A stretch of DNA of 64,000 nucleotides from Glutamicibacter sp. PS (GTDB lineage Bacteria > Actinomycetota > Actinomycetes > Actinomycetales > Micrococcaceae): assembly GCA_031317595.1 (NCBI GenBank), contig JANCMB010000001.1:1792971-1856970 (forward strand). The letters run 5' to 3'. Below, in pieces: positions 17,143-26,654 of the stretch. The notes under the pieces are model-generated. The model had not been told where the DNA came from. It worked only from the letters and a program-made list of their open reading frames with translations, and did no database searches. The translations under genes and the position numbers were made by a program. How positions within the stretch are numbered: the stretch's first letter is position 1; every line of letters starts with the position of its first letter.

Positions 17143-18744
17143 CTAACAGCCGTAACCGGCGCGGTAGAACTGTAGGTCTCCTTGGACGTCGTTCATCACT
17201 GCACATTCGGAGTGCAGCCCATAGTCAGTCGGAATGAACAACGGGATGGCCGGCAAGTCCTTAAGGATGATCTGCTCGGCATCGCGATATAGGGTTGCCG
17301 CCTTGCTTTCATCTTGCTCGGCGCGTGCTGCTCGTAGGAGCTTGTCGACGTCCGGGTTCGAGTAGCCGGTGGAAGCATTGCCGTCGCCTCCGGTCTCATA
17401 CTGGCTCAGGTACTGGTCGGGGGACATGTATGACCATCCCCAGAGGCCAAAGGCCGCACCTTCAAGCTTCTGATTATTGCGACGCTCTGAAAGTTCAGTG
17501 CCCAACATTGGTTTCTGTTGAACTTTGATTCCCAGATTGTCTTGGATCTGTTTGGCCACTGCCTGCACGAGCTGCTGATCAGAATTCGAGTTACTTTCGA
17601 TGATCAATGTGCCATCGAAGCCACCGGAATCGGCCAACAACTTCTTTGCGCGTTCTGGATCAAAAGTGCATTCAGAGCAGGCACCCTCCACGTAGGAAGC
17701 AAGTGCCGGAGGAACTAACGAGTCCGAAGGGGTGGCGTGCCCCTTGAGCAATGATTTTGCGATGGCATCGCGGTCGATCGACAGTGAAATGGCTTTGCGC
17801 AACTCCGGCGACTTCAGCTCATCAACATAGTCGGGAATCTGAAGTGTTTGCTGCTTCGATCCAATGGAAACCTCGTAAAGCACTTTATCGCCAAGCTGGC
17901 TAGTTGCTTTATCGACCATGGTTGCCGGCACGTTCCGAATCATGTCGAGATTACCGGCCGTCATATCGGTGTAGGCCGGATCTACCGAGGTGTAAACCTT
18001 ACCAACGAGTTCATCGGCACCACCACTGAAACCGGCTGCACCCTTGAAGCCATCCCATTTCTCCAACACAATCTGTTGATTGTGGTCCCAGGAAACAAAC
18101 TTGTACGGTCCGTTGGACACCGGGGCTTCATCATAAGCTGCCGCGTCCTCCAGTGCCGTAGCGGGTAGCGGGCACGTTGGGTTTGTGCTCAGAACCTTCG
18201 GGAAGTCGGCGTTAGGTGCCTTGAGCGTAACTTCTAGGTGCGTTTCGTCAATGACCTTCACACCAGAGAGCACATCGGTACTCGGTTCGGATCCATCCGT
18301 TGGATTCAACTCGTCGTAACCTTCGAAGGACACGAACGTGCCGTTACCCTGCCATGCGTTTGACCCTGTCGCCGTCGCGTTCCATGCGTCAGCGAAAGAC
18401 TGTGCGGTCACGGGAGATCCGTCATGAAAGGTCCAGCCGTCCTGAAGCTCGATGCTCCAAACTCTGGCATCTTCACTTTCGACCGCTTTGGCCGCCAAGG
18501 GCTCAAGCTTCTGAGTTTCAACATTGACTTCCATAAGGTTGGCGCACAACGCCATACCTACCTGACTACCAGGATCTTTTTGCGGCACGATAGTCTTCGG
18601 CTCGCTGGTCATGAATGACAATGACCGTTTGCCTTGCGCGTCATTCTGCGGCTGGCCACCATTTTCGCCCGAGGCACAGCCAGTGGCAACAAGCGCGAGC
18701 ACTGCCGCTCCGGCTACCAACACCATTTTGGGGGATCGCTTCAT
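17143..18744 (-). CDS. ABC importer substrate-binding lipoprotein, family 5
   Basis: This 533-residue protein has a lipoprotein signal (MKRSPKMVLVAGAAVLALVATGC, lipobox cysteine 23). The body is of the SBP family 5 (OppA/DppA) type: LEPLAAKAVESEDARVWSIELQDGWTFHDGSPVTAQSFADAWN is the signature block near residues 80-125, and the C-terminus holds AEQIILKDLPAIPLFIP. Family 5 members bind peptides but also cello-oligosaccharides, nickel and opines. The neighbouring ROK repressor and Gfo/Idh/MocA enzyme make a sugar or sugar derivative more likely than a peptide; this is inference. GGAGT is placed well before the ATG. Confidence 0.92.
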   Translation of the reverse strand: MKRSPKMVLVAGAAVLALVATGCASGENGGQPQNDAQGKRSLSFMTSEPKTIVPQKDPGSQVGMALCANLMEVNVETQKLEPLAAKAVESEDARVWSIELQDGWTFHDGSPVTAQSFADAWNATATGSNAWQGNGTFVSFEGYDELNPTDGSEPSTDVLSGVKVIDETHLEVTLKAPNADFPKVLSTNPTCPLPATALEDAAAYDEAPVSNGPYKFVSWDHNQQIVLEKWDGFKGAAGFSGGADELVGKVYTSVDPAYTDMTAGNLDMIRNVPATMVDKATSQLGDKVLYEVSIGSKQQTLQIPDYVDELKSPELRKAISLSIDRDAIAKSLLKGHATPSDSLVPPALASYVEGACSECTFDPERAKKLLADSGGFDGTLIIESNSNSDQQLVQAVAKQIQDNLGIKVQQKPMLGTELSERRNNQKLEGAAFGLWGWSYMSPDQYLSQYETGGDGNASTGYSNPDVDKLLRAARAEQDESKAATLYRDAEQIILKDLPAIPLFIPTDYGLHSECAVMNDVQGDLQFYRAGYGC

Positions 18745-18808
18745 TGGGACTCCTAGTTGGGTGCGGCATCCGACTCACCCACATCTCGGTGTTAGGTTGC
18801 CAACACAT

Positions 18809-18830
18809 ACTTTATTTTATGAAATAAAGT
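18809..18830. promoter_or_regulatory. palindromic ROK operator before the ABC operon
   Basis: ACTTTATTT (18809-18817) and AAATAAAGT (18822-18830) are perfect complements around a TATG centre. The site lies about 65 bases before the binding-protein ATG, within or just downstream of the expected promoter. AT-rich 9-bp arms fit XylR/NagC-type ROK repressors, and the ROK gene lies immediately upstream. Confidence 0.7.
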
Positions 18831-18885
18831 AAACATGTCAGTGTGATGCTGTCAACACTTTCGGGGAAATGTCCTTACTTCGAGG

Positions 18886-20061
18886 TTAATAAGACAGCGG
18901 CTCAAGCACACTCAGCGGGCGCTCGAGGACCTCATTAACCATGATGCTTGCGGCAAAGATTGATAGAGATAGTTCATGGTCGCTTGAGTACACCACGCGC
19001 TGCGCCGCAAGTTCGCCTTGTCCTGCACGCGCAGCAACCACCCGGCGGACATGAGCTAGAGTTTCTGGGCGTTCGGCAGGTGTTCCTGCGATGACGACCA
19101 GCCCAGGATCCAATAGATCCATGAGTACGGCCGCAGCCCGCGCCACGTAGCCATCGCGTTCGGCCACAATCGCACGGATCTGCTCATCCCCCGCATCATA
19201 AAGTCGGTCAATGTCAGCGTAACTACGCACATCCTGACGACCCGCCACCTGCGCACATCGCACCGTAGCTTCGTCTGTGGCCACCGTTTGAAGACATCCT
19301 TGGCGTCCGCAGTCGCAACGGAATTGCCCGTCCGATACCCGCAAGTGTGCGATCTTCCCGGCGTGCTGCGAATGACCAGCACGAATGACACCGTCACTGA
19401 CCAGTACCGCGCCCAGGTCCGAGGTGTTGACCATGAGCACGAAATCAGGTTGCTGTGCCCCATGACCAAAAAGTAATTCATGCTGAGCCGCGGCCCGCGC
19501 ATTATTATCGAGCACCACAGGGCCGGGTAGGCGACCTGCCAGTTGTGCCACGGCGTGCACATCAAACCAGCCCGCACCGGAATTTTCCACAATGATCCCG
19601 CGCTCGCGATCGACGATGCCGCCGGTGGCCACGCCCGTACCAAGAACATGGCGTCCCACCGCATGTTCCTCAACCAGTTTGGTAGCCTCCGCTACGACAA
19701 CGTCGAAGGTCTGCTCAGCGCTAAAACCAGAATGCGGAACCAATGCGGAAGCATGGGCGATTCCATCGAGGCCTGTCAAAACCACGCCAGTCACCCGAGG
19801 ACCTAGATGAATCCCCATGACTAGGTGCGAAGTTGAGTCAACGTGTAGAGGCACGCGAGGCCGCCCTTGTCCCGCCGCGACGGGAGACGCTTCACGCAGC
19901 AATTTGGCTTCGACAAGCTTCAGAGCGATGCTGGTCACCGACGCAGCGCTAATGCCGACTGCATCGGCAACGTCCTTCCGCGACTGACCGGGATTCGAAA
20001 AAACTTCGCGTAAGACCGAAGCAAAATTTCGCTCACGTATCGGGTCGGACTTGCGGGCCAT
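18886..20061 (-). CDS. ROK-family transcriptional repressor
   Basis: This 391-residue protein has an N-terminal winged helix (LREVFSNPGQSRKDVADAVGISAASVTSIALKLVEAKLL, residues 17-55). A ROK sugar-binding domain follows, with VLDNNARAAAQHE, GHSQHAGKIAHL and the zinc motif CDCGRQGCLQT. The first phosphate loop is degenerate (GIHLGPRVTGVVLTGLDG instead of DxGGT), so it is a regulator and not a kinase. It lies just upstream of the ABC operon in the same direction, with the palindromic operator between, and presumably represses that operon until the imported sugar binds. Confidence 0.9.
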   Translation of the reverse strand: MARKSDPIRERNFASVLREVFSNPGQSRKDVADAVGISAASVTSIALKLVEAKLLREASPVAAGQGRPRVPLHVDSTSHLVMGIHLGPRVTGVVLTGLDGIAHASALVPHSGFSAEQTFDVVVAEATKLVEEHAVGRHVLGTGVATGGIVDRERGIIVENSGAGWFDVHAVAQLAGRLPGPVVLDNNARAAAQHELLFGHGAQQPDFVLMVNTSDLGAVLVSDGVIRAGHSQHAGKIAHLRVSDGQFRCDCGRQGCLQTVATDEATVRCAQVAGRQDVRSYADIDRLYDAGDEQIRAIVAERDGYVARAAAVLMDLLDPGLVVIAGTPAERPETLAHVRRVVAARAGQGELAAQRVVYSSDHELSLSIFAASIMVNEVLERPLSVLEPLSY

Positions 20062-20174
20062 CCACCTGCCTGCCTTTCACATGCGTATTCTTTCACCACC
20101 AACATCAGGAAGCTGAGCTAATTCTGCCACCGATGCCCAATTCAGATGTTATCGCCGCAGTATGCGTATCTAAC

Positions 20175-21071
20175 TCAGAGCAGCGAAAAGCTCTCACGCC
20201 CCACCGCACCCAGCAGGTCATCGGCGGGCAGGCCGCGAATCAGCAAGGTGTAACGCAGTGCCCAGGCGCGTGCTCGTAGCCATGTATTTCCACCGTGCTC
20301 GTAGCCTAACGCGGCGAGCGCTGCATCTCGCACCGCCGGGCTGAAATGTAGCCAGAGCATCCCGAGATCTGAGGCAGGATCTCCGATGCATAGGTCTCCA
20401 AAATCGACTAGTCCTACAAAGTGCCCGCCGTGCGCCTCAACGGTGGCAATGGTGTTGTGCGGGTGCGGATCGCCGTGAAGCCAACGTGGTGACGTGTCAA
20501 AGGGTGCCGCGCCCCGGCCCGCCTCCCAGATTTCTCGTGCCTTGGCCTGTTCACGTCCGTTCAACTGCGCGATCTGCTCAGTGGTGCGCTCGTCGAGACT
20601 CGCTAGGGCGCAACCCCGAAACGCACTTCGCGGGCCCTGTGAGGCCGGCACATGCAGACGGGAGAGTTGCGATGAAAACTCTGGGGCATAGCAATCTCGC
20701 TCTTCGCGGCTGAGCGTTGCGGCGCTCCTACCCGGAACGTACCGGGTGATACTCATGGTGAAGGGGTAGTAGTCGGTCGGGCGACCTTCGAACAAGACCT
20801 CCCCCACGGCCAGGCCGGTATCATGTGCGAGAACGGGCAGCCACGTCCGTTCTTTTCGCCCAATCTCCTCCCCGAGTTCCCGCCGCGGTAGCCGAAGCAC
20901 AAATTGCTCGCCCAAGCGATAAACCACGTTATCCCAGCCGGTGGCGACGTAGTGGAGCTCGTACGCGGCAAAGTGCGCAGCTTGTTCTTGAAGTAATCGG
21001 CTGGCCAGATGGTGATCGATTTGGACCGTAGCGGCAGGCATCCGAGTCACGGCGGACGGGGTAGGCTTCAT
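20175..21071 (-). CDS. aminoglycoside phosphotransferase-family kinase
   Basis: This 298-residue APH-fold protein has the nucleotide-binding start YVATGWDNVVYRLGEQFVLRLPRR, the catalytic loop WLHGDPHPHNTI and the metal-binding VGLVDFGDLCIGDPASDLG. The family includes antibiotic, choline, homoserine and macrolide kinases; the HGDPHPHN form is common in uncharacterised actinobacterial members, so resistance should not be assumed. It lies 9 bases downstream of the isochorismatase-like gene on the same strand. Confidence 0.88.
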   Translation of the reverse strand: MKPTPSAVTRMPAATVQIDHHLASRLLQEQAAHFAAYELHYVATGWDNVVYRLGEQFVLRLPRRELGEEIGRKERTWLPVLAHDTGLAVGEVLFEGRPTDYYPFTMSITRYVPGRSAATLSREERDCYAPEFSSQLSRLHVPASQGPRSAFRGCALASLDERTTEQIAQLNGREQAKAREIWEAGRGAAPFDTSPRWLHGDPHPHNTIATVEAHGGHFVGLVDFGDLCIGDPASDLGMLWLHFSPAVRDAALAALGYEHGGNTWLRARAWALRYTLLIRGLPADDLLGAVGRESFSLL

Positions 21072-21080
21072 CTGCTCATG

Positions 21081-21671
21081 CTATGCCAGGAAACCGGTCG
21101 CCAACCTATCTGCGCCGCCGGGAAACTCGATGGCGTCGTGGTTGGTAACGTCAAAACGCTGACCCGGGTAACGGAGGCCGGAGACATACATGTTGGTGTG
21201 CGCAATGATCTGCTCGGCGCTGAAGTCCACTCCAGACCAGGTGCTGTCGCAGGTTGTGTGGGCATCGGCCACTAGGGTTACGTCATAACCTTCAATCGCG
21301 GCCCGTTGCACGGTGGTTCGGACACAGAAATCGCTCTGGGCACCACTAATCACAAGGTGCCGGGCACCCAACCTCTCCAGGGTTTGGCTAAGTGCGGTGT
21401 CCGTGAAGGAATCACGGTAGTTCTTCCGGATTACTGCCTCATCCCTCATAGTGGCCAGTGGATGTACGAGTTCCCACTTCGGTGTGCCGACACCAACTGG
21501 ATCATGGAACACCCACACAACCGGCACGCCTTGTTCACGTGCTCGCTCCACCAGCGCGGCCACACGCAAAGTCACTTCTTCTTCGGCCAGACAGCCGGGC
21601 ACCACACCTTGCTGCATATCGATGACGAGCAACACCGTGGATCCCTCGTGCTCCGCATCCGCGACGTTCAT
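21081..21671 (-). CDS. cysteine hydrolase, isochorismatase-like
   Basis: This 196-residue protein of the isochorismatase/nicotinamidase fold contains [15 protein letters not shown] (catalytic Asp), [13 protein letters not shown] (catalytic Lys) and [17 protein letters not shown] (catalytic Cys). The triad is therefore complete. The family hydrolyses amides, carbamates or isochorismate; the substrate is open. I chose the ATG at 21671 because the fold begins there and AAGGGAC lies upstream; the open frame continues 49 codons further with no homologous sequence. It probably forms a two-gene unit with the phosphotransferase. Confidence 0.87.
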   Translation of the reverse strand: MNVADAEHEGSTVLLVIDMQQGVVPGCLAEEEVTLRVAALVERAREQGVPVVWVFHDPVGVGTPKWELVHPLATMRDEAVIRKNYRDSFTDTALSQTLERLGARHLVISGAQSDFCVRTTVQRAAIEGYDVTLVADAHTTCDSTWSGVDFSAEQIIAHTNMYVSGLRYPGQRFDVTNHDAIEFPGGADRLATGFLA

Positions 21672-21914
21672 CCATTTGTCCCTTCGGCCCACGACTTGCT
21701 TTTCACCTATCAATCTACTCGCCCATCGAGGCGCTGTGGGATGCTGACGCTCACCCCCGGAAACCACTTGGGCTTGCGAGGACATAGAAGATTCAGAAAT
21801 GGCGAGCCATGCGTACAAGTGAAACGATAACTGTGCGCCCGCACGTGTCCTCGCAGGAGGCGCACCCGAAATCTAGGCAACTGTCGATGGTGACAGTGCA
21901 AAGGAGCCTGCCTC

Positions 21915-22457
21915 ATGAATAGTCCAGTCTTCGTCGAGTACACCGCGGTGACGCCACAGCCCTGGAAGAACAGGCGTGGCATCACACGAAATCTCTTCGA
22001 CGACAGCGACCGAGCAGGTCAGTGGAGTTGGCGAATTAGTATCGCCGAAATCACCGGGACGCAGCCCTATAGCCGCTACCCCGGTGTGCGACGTGGCCAG
22101 GTCGCCCTCGGCCCAGGGGCCGTCGAACTGACCATCAATGGCGAGATCATCGAGCTTCCGGTGGAGGGCACCATCGTCTTTGACGGCGAAGAGGAAGTCT
22201 CAGCTACCCCACATAGCGAAGGCTTTCTCGATCTCAACGTCATGGTCGCCCGAGCACGGTGGACACCGCACGTGAGCATCGTTCACGATCCGACAGTGCA
22301 AGTGCCCGAGGACGGCTTCTGGGCAGTGGTTGCTTTGGAAGATTCCTGTACGTTCGGCGATCACCGCTTCGCTCGCCTCGATGCCCTCCTGCTCACCTCT
22401 GGCGCACATAGTGGCGTGGGACGTTTCGTCCTGGCTCGCATAACCCCTGCAGGCTAG
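21915..22457 (+). CDS. HutD/Ves-family cupin protein
   Basis: This 180-residue protein has the HutD signature near its start (AVTPQPWKNRRGITRNLF, residues 12-29), followed by WSWRISIAEITGTQPYSRYPGVRR and the beta-rich core LTINGEIIELP. HutD proteins often sit in histidine-utilisation operons and are thought to moderate that pathway, but the biochemical role is not firmly known. Here it stands alone, about 18 kb from hutI. Two glycines usual in the motif (WKNGGG) are replaced by arginines. It is divergent from the isochorismatase gene. Confidence 0.85.
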   Translation: MNSPVFVEYTAVTPQPWKNRRGITRNLFDDSDRAGQWSWRISIAEITGTQPYSRYPGVRRGQVALGPGAVELTINGEIIELPVEGTIVFDGEEEVSATPHSEGFLDLNVMVARARWTPHVSIVHDPTVQVPEDGFWAVVALEDSCTFGDHRFARLDALLLTSGAHSGVGRFVLARITPAG

Positions 22458-22470
22458 CCGGTCGACTGGG

Positions 22471-22902
22471 CTACTGAAGCTCCGGCACGATCTCAAGTGC
22501 TCGAGCCGGTTCGGCACAGGCGGTGCGATGAATCGAAGCCTCCGAGGACTTCAGGCGGTTATTCACGCCGGTGTCATCGCACCAATCCAGTGCGTCGGGC
22601 ATCGCCAAGACCGTGGCCGTACCAGTTTGGGTTCTGTCCGGGATGATGAAAGTGAATTCGAAGGCTCCGGCGTCGCTCATCTCGGCGGTCGTGTTCAGCA
22701 CCTCTGCACCCGACGCATCCGTGAGTACTACTCGAACCTTCGCGTCTTCTCCGTAGCTGGGGTTGCAGGTCGCAGCCGGTGCGGAGACTGTCACCTCGTC
22801 ACCCACGCGAGCGCTGGAGGGTTCCACCGCGAATTTTGGCGGATTGCACGGAGGCGGCACGGGATCCGGCGCAGCACAGGCTGCAACCGAACCGAGCAAC
22901 AA
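22471..22902 (-). CDS. small putative lipoprotein, possibly with a frameshifted signal peptide
   Basis: The frame encodes 143 residues starting MLLGSVAAC, a lipobox-like end but with only eight residues and no positive charge before the cysteine. The mature part is a beta-rich Ig-like sequence (FAVEPSSARVGDEVTVSAPAATCNPSYGEDAKVRVVLTDASG) with four further cysteines. The start used is TTG at 22902 with GAGGA 9 bases upstream. A stop codon precedes it in frame, while another frame offers a GTG followed by arginine codons, as expected for a signal peptide. A one-base frameshift is therefore possible. Function is unknown. It converges on the HutD gene. Confidence 0.6.
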   Translation of the reverse strand: MLLGSVAACAAPDPVPPPCNPPKFAVEPSSARVGDEVTVSAPAATCNPSYGEDAKVRVVLTDASGAEVLNTTAEMSDAGAFEFTFIIPDRTQTGTATVLAMPDALDWCDDTGVNNRLKSSEASIHRTACAEPARALEIVPELQ

Positions 22903-23035
22903 TGCGAGGGTTCCTCACGTACTCGCGACCTGAGTATGCCACGACCTTCGCGGCACCGAACGGGCAATTCTCATCTTCACACCATAATGCGCGACACCCG
23001 CCCTGTGTACCGGTAACTGATTTCAGATAGCGTAA

Positions 23036-23066
23036 AGCCCGCGTTCCCTAGCTGGGAACGCGGGCT
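23036..23066 (-). terminator. hairpin terminator after gatB
   Basis: AGCCCGCGTTCCC (23036-23048) pairs perfectly with its complement at 23054-23066 around a 5-base loop. On the minus strand it is followed by TTTACG. It ends the gatCAB operon. Confidence 0.82.
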
Positions 23067-23089
23067 CGCTACGAAGCCTCGGCCGAGTG

Positions 23090-24598
23090 CTAGAGCCCCA
23101 GCTTCTCCATGACGATTTCGCGTACGCGACCGGCGTCGGCCTGTCCGCGGGTTGCCTTCATGACCGGGCCCATCAGGGCGCCGATGGCCTGCAACTTACC
23201 GCCCTTGATCTTTTCGACCACGTCCGGCATGGCGGCGATGGCATCGTCCACGGCCTTGCCGAGCGCGCCCTCGTCGTTCACCACGGCCAGCGAACGCTTC
23301 TCGACGATCTCGCTCGGAGTACCTTCCCCGGCGAGCACGTATTCGAGGACCTGACGGGCGATCTTGTCGTTGATCTTCTTCGCGTTGATCAGCGAGTCCA
23401 GCTCTACGATGGTCTGCGGGGTGACACCGAGAGCGGCGATCTCCTTATCCGCTGCCTTGGCCAGACGGGCGATTTCACCCATCCACCATTTGCGGGCTAC
23501 CGCGGCCGAAGCACCGGCGGCGATGGTCGCCTCGATCTCGTCGAGAACACCAGCGTTGACCACGTCACGGAATTCCTTGTCCGCGTAACCCCATTCGGCC
23601 TTCAGACGCTTGCGGCGCTCGGACGGTGGTTCCGGCAACCGGGCGCGCAGTTCCTCGATCCACTCGGCGGTGGTAACGATCGGCACCAGGTCCGGCTCCG
23701 GGAAGTAACGGTAGTCATCGGCGTCCGACTTCGGGCGACCCGAGGTCGTGGAACGGGTGTCCTCGTGCCAGTGACGGGTTTCCTGCAGAATGCTCTGCCC
23801 GGACTCCAACACGGCGGCGTGACGTTCGATCTCGAAACGCACGGCATGCTCGACGGCGCGCAAGGAGTTCACGTTCTTGGTTTCGGTACGGGTGCCGAAC
23901 TTCTCCGCCCCCTTGGGCATCAGCGAAACGTTGGCATCGCAGCGCACGTTGCCGCGTTCCATCTTGGCATCTGAGACACCCAGATTCTTCACGATCTCGC
24001 GGATGGCCGCCACATAAGCGCGCGCCAGTTCCGGGGCACGCTTACCGGCCCCGACGATCGGCTTGGTGACGATCTCAACCAGCGGCACACCGGCACGGTT
24101 GTAGTCCACCAGCGAGTAGTCGGCCCCCTGAATACGACCCGCGGCGCCACCCATGTGGGTCAGCTTGCCGGCGTCTTCTTCCATGTGGGCACGTTCGATC
24201 TCGACGCGGAAAACTTCCCCGTCCTCGAGCTCGATGTCCAGGTAGCCGTCGTGCGCGATCGGGTCATCGTACTGCGAGGTCTGGAAGTTCTTCGGGGTGT
24301 CCGGGTAGAAGTAGTTCTTCCGGGCAAAACCGCACTTCTCGGCAATCTGGCAGTTCAGCGCCAGGCCGATCAGGATTGAGTACTCCACGGCGGTCTTGTT
24401 GACCGTCGGCAAGACACCGGGCAACCCCAGGTCGACCGGGGTCACGTTGGTGTTCGGAGCGTCGCCGAAGGCGTTGGGCGCATCGGAGAACATCTTGGTT
24501 TTGGTGTTCAGTTCGACGTGGACCTCAAAGCCCAGCACCGGATCGTACTTTTCCAGTGCTACGTCGAAATCGACCAATTCATCGGTGTAGTTAGCCAT
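23090..24598 (-). CDS. gatB: Asp/Glu-tRNA amidotransferase subunit B
   Basis: This 502-residue subunit binds mischarged Glu-tRNA(Gln) or Asp-tRNA(Asn) and performs the ATP-dependent activation step. Signatures include LGFEVHVELNTKTKMFSDAPN, KNYFYPDTPKNFQTSQYDDPI, MERGNVRCDANVSL and YRYFPEPDLVP. The C-terminal YqeY-like tail domain is present (about 350-502). It is the last gene of gatC-gatA-gatB, 11 bases after gatA, and supplies Gln- and Asn-tRNA where direct synthetases are missing. Confidence 0.97.
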   Translation of the reverse strand: MANYTDELVDFDVALEKYDPVLGFEVHVELNTKTKMFSDAPNAFGDAPNTNVTPVDLGLPGVLPTVNKTAVEYSILIGLALNCQIAEKCGFARKNYFYPDTPKNFQTSQYDDPIAHDGYLDIELEDGEVFRVEIERAHMEEDAGKLTHMGGAAGRIQGADYSLVDYNRAGVPLVEIVTKPIVGAGKRAPELARAYVAAIREIVKNLGVSDAKMERGNVRCDANVSLMPKGAEKFGTRTETKNVNSLRAVEHAVRFEIERHAAVLESGQSILQETRHWHEDTRSTTSGRPKSDADDYRYFPEPDLVPIVTTAEWIEELRARLPEPPSERRKRLKAEWGYADKEFRDVVNAGVLDEIEATIAAGASAAVARKWWMGEIARLAKAADKEIAALGVTPQTIVELDSLINAKKINDKIARQVLEYVLAGEGTPSEIVEKRSLAVVNDEGALGKAVDDAIAAMPDVVEKIKGGKLQAIGALMGPVMKATRGQADAGRVREIVMEKLGL

Positions 24599-24609
24599 TG
24601 AAGAAAGCC

Positions 24610-26148
24610 CTAGCCCTTCTGCCCGATCGTGGCGGCGTCGATGGACGGCGCCTGCGAAATGAAGCTGTGACCGCTGCGCTGTTCCAGCAGGGTCTCCAGC
24701 GCGGCACCGACCTTGTAGAGGCGCTTGTCCTCGTAGGCCGGCGCCAGGAACTGGATGCCCACCGGCAGTCCCTCGGACAGACCGCCGGGCACCGTGATGC
24801 CCGGAACGCCGGCGAGGTTGGCCGGGATGGTGGCCACATCGTTCAGGTACATGGCCAGCGGATCGTCGGTCTTCGAACCGAGTTCGAAGGCCACGGTCGG
24901 CGCGGTTGGGGAGATCAGCACGTCGGCGGCCTCGAAGGCGGCGTCGAAGTCACGCTGAATCAGGGTGCGTACCTTCTGGGCCGACCCGTAGTAGGCATCG
25001 TAGTAGCCGGCCGACAGGGCGTAGGTACCCAGGATGATGCGGCGCTTGACTTCGTCACCGAAGCCGGCGGCGCGGGTGGCTCCCATGACGCGCTCGATGG
25101 TCATTGGGCCTTCCTGCGGCAGCACCCGGTTGCCGTACCGCACGCCGTCGAACTTGGCTAGGTTGGAGGAGACCTCCGAGGGCATGATCAGGTAGTAGGC
25201 GCCGAGCGCGTACTTGAAGTTCGGGCAGGAGACCTGAACGATCTCTGCCCCGGCGGACTTGAGCAGTTCCAGGGATTCCTCGAAGCGGGCCTGCACGCCC
25301 GGCTCGTAGCCTTCGCCCTGCAGTTCCTTGATGATGCCCACGCGCACGCCGGTCAGGTCGCCCGCGGTGCCCTCGACCGCGGCGGCCACCAGGCCCTCGA
25401 GGCTGTTCGGCAGCGAGGTGGAGTCCTTCGGGTCATGCCCGCCGATCAATTCCTGCAACAGGGCCGAGTCGAGCACGGTGCGGGAGACCGGGCCGATCTG
25501 GTCCAACGAGGAAGCCATGGCGATCGCCCCGTAACGGGACACCGCGCCATAGGTGGGCTTCACACCCACGGTGCCGGTGACCGCACCGGGCTGACGGATC
25601 GATCCACCGGTATCGGTGCCCAACGCCAGCGGAGCCTCGAAGGCGGCCACGGCAGCTGCCGAGCCACCACCGGAGCCACCCGGGATACGGTTCAGGTCCC
25701 ACGGGTTGCGGGTCACGCCAAAGGCGGAGTGCTCGGTGGAGGAACCCATGGCAAACTCGTCCAGGTTCGTCTTGCCGAGCATGGGAAGCTTCGCGGCTCG
25801 GATCTTTTCGATCACGGTCGCGTCATAGGGGCTCATCCAGCCCTCGAGCATCTTCGAGGCGGCGGTGGTCGGCTGCCCCTTGGTCACGATCAGGTCCTTG
25901 ATCGCGATCGGCACACCGGCCAACGGATGCAGGGCCTGGGCGGCTTCTCCCCCGGCGGCGCGAATGGCATCGACCTCGGCGGCTACGGCGAGCGCTTCCT
26001 CGGCGTTGACATGCAAGAAGGCATTGATGGCACCGTCGACTTCGGCGATGCGGTCCAGGTGGGCCTGCACGGCCTGCACGCTGGTGACCTCACCGGAGTG
26101 CAGCTTGGTGGCCAGTTCACTGGCGGAAAGGTGAATCAGCTCGCTCAT
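24610..26148 (-). CDS. gatA: Asp/Glu-tRNA amidotransferase subunit A
   Basis: This 512-residue amidase-signature enzyme releases ammonia from glutamine for transfer by GatB. The Ser-cisSer-Lys triad is visible: Lys84 ([14 protein letters not shown]), cis-Ser159 ([13 protein letters not shown]) and nucleophile Ser183 ([12 protein letters not shown]). The C-terminal [13 protein letters not shown] is also typical. It starts 3 bases after gatC. Confidence 0.97.
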   Translation of the reverse strand: MSELIHLSASELATKLHSGEVTSVQAVQAHLDRIAEVDGAINAFLHVNAEEALAVAAEVDAIRAAGGEAAQALHPLAGVPIAIKDLIVTKGQPTTAASKMLEGWMSPYDATVIEKIRAAKLPMLGKTNLDEFAMGSSTEHSAFGVTRNPWDLNRIPGGSGGGSAAAVAAFEAPLALGTDTGGSIRQPGAVTGTVGVKPTYGAVSRYGAIAMASSLDQIGPVSRTVLDSALLQELIGGHDPKDSTSLPNSLEGLVAAAVEGTAGDLTGVRVGIIKELQGEGYEPGVQARFEESLELLKSAGAEIVQVSCPNFKYALGAYYLIMPSEVSSNLAKFDGVRYGNRVLPQEGPMTIERVMGATRAAGFGDEVKRRIILGTYALSAGYYDAYYGSAQKVRTLIQRDFDAAFEAADVLISPTAPTVAFELGSKTDDPLAMYLNDVATIPANLAGVPGITVPGGLSEGLPVGIQFLAPAYEDKRLYKVGAALETLLEQRSGHSFISQAPSIDAATIGQKG

Positions 26149-26151
26149 GGA

Positions 26152-26448
26152 TTACTCCCCATCCAAAATTGCCGGGACCTTGAAGCGGTCCGAGTCCGAA
26201 TCCGGGGCGTTGAGCAGGACCTCGTCGATGCTCAGCGTCTGCCCCACCACGTCCTCACGGAACACGTTATTCAGCGGAATCGGGTGGCTGGTGGCTGGGA
26301 TATCGGAGGAGGCGACTTCGCTGACAGATGCGATGGCATCGACGATCACGCCGAGTTCGCCGGTCATCTTATCCAGCTCTGCGTCGCCCATCTCGATGTG
26401 GGCCAAACGTGCCAGATGCACGAGGTCCTCACGGCTGATGGCAGACAT
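26152..26448 (-). CDS. gatC: Asp/Glu-tRNA amidotransferase subunit C
   Basis: This 98-residue subunit links GatA and GatB. It begins MSAISREDLVHLARLAHIEM, the usual GatC opening, and ends VPAILDGE. The ATG at 26448 has AGGGAG close upstream. The open frame continues 51 codons further but that part is unlike GatC. Confidence 0.95.
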   Translation of the reverse strand: MSAISREDLVHLARLAHIEMGDAELDKMTGELGVIVDAIASVSEVASSDIPATSHPIPLNNVFREDVVGQTLSIDEVLLNAPDSDSDRFKVPAILDGE

Positions 26449-26485
26449 ATATCTCCCTGAAAGTGGGCGGTTGGTTTCAGCTACA

Positions 26486-26491
26486 AGTCTA
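26486..26491 (-). promoter_or_regulatory. possible -10 box of gatCAB
   Basis: Read on the minus strand this is TAGACT, 37 bases before the gatC ATG. The -35 region is not convincing. The 26449-26654 gap, shared with the divergent GNAT, holds no other feature that I can support. Confidence 0.3.
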
Positions 26492-26654
26492 GCCCGTACG
26501 GCCCGATTCGACCCGATCGGCGGGCTGCGGGCGGCCGATCCGTTGGACACAGTTCTCTGTGGTGCGGTTGGAAGCTGCATAACGGTGGCACCCGGGCTCA
26601 TGGAACGCGGCGGTGCACCGCTGGGTCACCGGCGCGATATGACAGGATCGGATC

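Noticed and set aside
20175..21071. Aminoglycoside resistance gene
   Set aside because: The protein has the APH fold only. There is no mobile context and the family includes many metabolic kinases.
26152..26601. Long 149-codon version of gatC
   Set aside because: Only the last 98 codons resemble GatC, and a ribosome site stands before the inner ATG.
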